This document shows, one piece after another, positions 63,171-64,000 of a DNA stretch of 64,000 bases. Source of the stretch: GAS188 sp044445965 (lineage in GTDB: Bacteria; Pseudomonadota; Alphaproteobacteria; Rhizobiales; Beijerinckiaceae). The position numbers were made by a program, and so were the translations under genes. The stretch covers positions 32,428 to 96,427 of the forward strand of contig JBIOEJ010000005.1 of assembly GCA_044445965.1 (NCBI GenBank), in the 5' to 3' direction. Each line of letters opens with the position of its first letter. Position 1 is the first letter of the stretch. A model generated the notes under the pieces. That model had not been told where the DNA came from and did no database searches. It was given only the letters and a program-made list of their open reading frames with translations.

Positions 63171-63385
63171 TTACCCTAGCGCCCTTCCCCCATCGACGAC
63201 AAGGGTCGTGCCGGTGGGGTCGTGCCGGTGGCGAAGCCGAGATGGGTGGCGCAGGCGAGGATTGCGGCAGCGACATCGTCCGCATTGGCTGTTCGCTTCA
63301 GCGGTGCCGTGGCGCCGGCCAGCGCGTGGAATGCCGGCCCTCGCCCCGGCACGAAGTTCGTGGTGGTCATGGCGAACGAGGTGAC
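63171..63385 (-). pseudogene. short-chain dehydrogenase remnant with frameshift
   Basis: On the minus strand, PLKRTANADDVAAAILACAT with HLGFATG (the C-terminal helix of SDR enzymes) is in one frame, then TTLVVDGGRALG (the typical end, VDGG) in another. The switch occurs at a 14-base tandem duplication (63204-63231). No upstream coenzyme motif remains. A decayed gene tail. Confidence 0.65.
63204..63231. repeat. 14-bp tandem duplication
   Basis: GGTCGTGCCGGTGG occurs twice in direct succession (63204-63217, 63218-63231). Fourteen is not a multiple of three, so it breaks the SDR frame. Looks like a replication-slippage event. Confidence 0.85.
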
Positions 63386-63497
63386 ACCGCTCCTCGCCGC
63401 GGCGCGGGATCGCGGCTGCAAGGTGCAGCCCGGCCGTCACATGCTCGCCGGCCAGTTCGAGATGATGATGGATTTCTTCGGCCTCGCGAGGGGCTAG
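63359..63497 (+). pseudogene. shikimate-dehydrogenase-family C-terminal remnant
   Basis: The frame ending TAG at 63495-63497 reads NEVTPLLAAARDRGCKVQPG then RHMLAGQFEMMMDFFGLARG. This is the tail of AroE/YdiB-like dehydrogenases (E-x-T-P-L-L-x-x-A-x-x-x-G-C, ...ML-x-x-Q). It is back to back with the SDR fragment, and has no N-terminal part. Confidence 0.6.
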
Positions 63498-63814
63498 CCC
63501 GGCTCAGGTTGTGCAACCTGCTCCACCTGTAAACAACAGGCGATTTACAGGCGCCGCGCACCGCGCACAACCAGCGCTGCAGAGACCTGGCCGGAGGCCC
63601 GCGCCTGCCGGAAGGCGACGCGAGTTTGATTTGGAAGGCCCTTTTCAAACAAGCCTCGCTGCAAGGACGGGGAAAGTCTACAGCGAGGACGGCGTAGGCA
63701 CGGCTCGGCAAAGACAATCAACGGGGCGAGATGCTTTCGCCGGGGTTGATCGAACGAAGAGGGAACATACTCCCGCTCTTCGGCCAAGGCAAGAGGTCGA
63801 TGCGAGGCTGTGGT

Positions 63815-63858
63815 TAGCTCGTGAAGTGTCCGGATTATGTAGCTCGTGAAGTGTCCGG
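63815..63858 (+). repeat. duplicated insertion-sequence end
   Basis: TAGCTCGTGAAGTGTCCGG occurs at 63815-63833 and 63840-63858, 25 bases apart. Just upstream of a transposase start, this is the likely left end of an insertion sequence, perhaps with a duplicated terminal inverted repeat. The gap 63498-63814 shows no gene or remnant I can name. Confidence 0.65.
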
Positions 63859-63888
63859 TTTTAGAACGGCTCCAAACAAGGAGCGTTC

Positions 63889-64000
63889 ATGGACCGGGCA
63901 CGCATTCACGAAGGGATAGGACGGATGCGATTTGAAGCATTGCTGGATCGCCATGAAGAGGGTGTGTTGAGCCAGGCGGAGGCAGCTGAGACGCTTGGGA
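63889..64000 (+). CDS. transposase/integrase N-terminus (IS element), cut by the window edge
   Basis: ATG 63889 with AAGGAG 5 bases upstream. 37 codons read MDRARIHEGIGRMRFEALLD, then RHEEGVLSQAEAAETLG, a helix-turn-helix start (SQAEAAE.LG) typical of the integrase-core transposases of the ISNCY/IS481-like kind. The rest lies beyond the window. It is the only clear mobile gene in the window, next to several gene remnants. Confidence 0.7.
   Translation, partial: MDRARIHEGIGRMRFEALLDRHEEGVLSQAEAAETLG

Overview
The window is high-GC DNA with short intergenic gaps, many 4-base ATGA overlaps between cotranscribed genes, and many GTG/TTG starts. The gene content (Irr instead of Fur control of bacterioferritin, a FixL-type haem kinase, a HIG1-like protein followed by cobO, etfB, etfA and a 3-hydroxybutyryl-CoA dehydrogenase, protocatechuate 3,4-dioxygenase, and scattered palindromic repeats) points to an alphaproteobacterium of the order Hyphomicrobiales (Rhizobiales). 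Genus cannot be told from the sequence. No rRNA, tRNA or CRISPR array was seen.

Layout. 1-7.6 kb: the end of a TPR protein, a small catabolic set (DUF849 enzyme, class II aldolase, PLP lyase) and a phnCDE1E2 phosphonate-type ABC importer with a candidate Pho box. 7.6-16 kb: a reactive-sulfur cluster around a BigR/SqrR-type ArsR repressor: DUF302, sulfide:quinone oxidoreductase, two small DUF2892 membrane proteins, a divergent RND efflux pump, an AhpD-like protein, thioredoxin 2 and a membrane methyltransferase. 16-21.4 kb: secreted protein, Crp/Fnr regulator, and a histidine kinase / HD-GYP response regulator pair. 21.5-27.4 kb: an iron region with bfd, bfr and irr, then a convergent five-gene iron-uptake operon (FecBCD-type ABC plus two uncharacterised amidotransferase-fold proteins) with Irr boxes. 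27.5-29.4 kb: receiver-only regulator, FixL-type kinase and a perfect FNR/FixK box. 29.4-34.2 kb: aromatic operon pcaHG, an HpaD-like extradiol dioxygenase and two 2OG-Fe(II) oxygenases, with a divergent LysR regulator. 34.3-42.5 kb: C-P lyase operon phnGHIJKLNM plus two phosphonate accessory genes, headed by a candidate Pho box.

42.9-53.8 kb: a CoA-transferase/glycerate-kinase fusion gene, rppH, polysaccharide deacetylase, HIG1 protein, PagL-like lipid A deacylase, cobO, etfBA, hbdA and an HNH endonuclease. 53.2-54.9 kb: type III polyketide synthase with an isoprenylcysteine-type methyltransferase. 55-58.8 kb: ppk-ppx. 58.9-64 kb: VOC dioxygenase, M15 peptidase, YARHG protein, DUF1028 protein, a YciB-like membrane protein, then a patch of decayed gene fragments leading to an insertion sequence cut by the window edge.

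Two themes connect the regions. First, phosphorus: phnCDE, the C-P lyase operon and polyphosphate turnover, with candidate PhoB sites before both phn operons. Second, oxygen/iron/sulfur sensing: Irr, BigR/SqrR, FixL-type kinase, Crp/Fnr protein and FNR-type sites. Small palindromic mobile repeats of several families are scattered through the window. One sits in frame inside phnI and another lies in the linker of the CoA-transferase/glycerate-kinase fusion; these are the most unusual structural observations.
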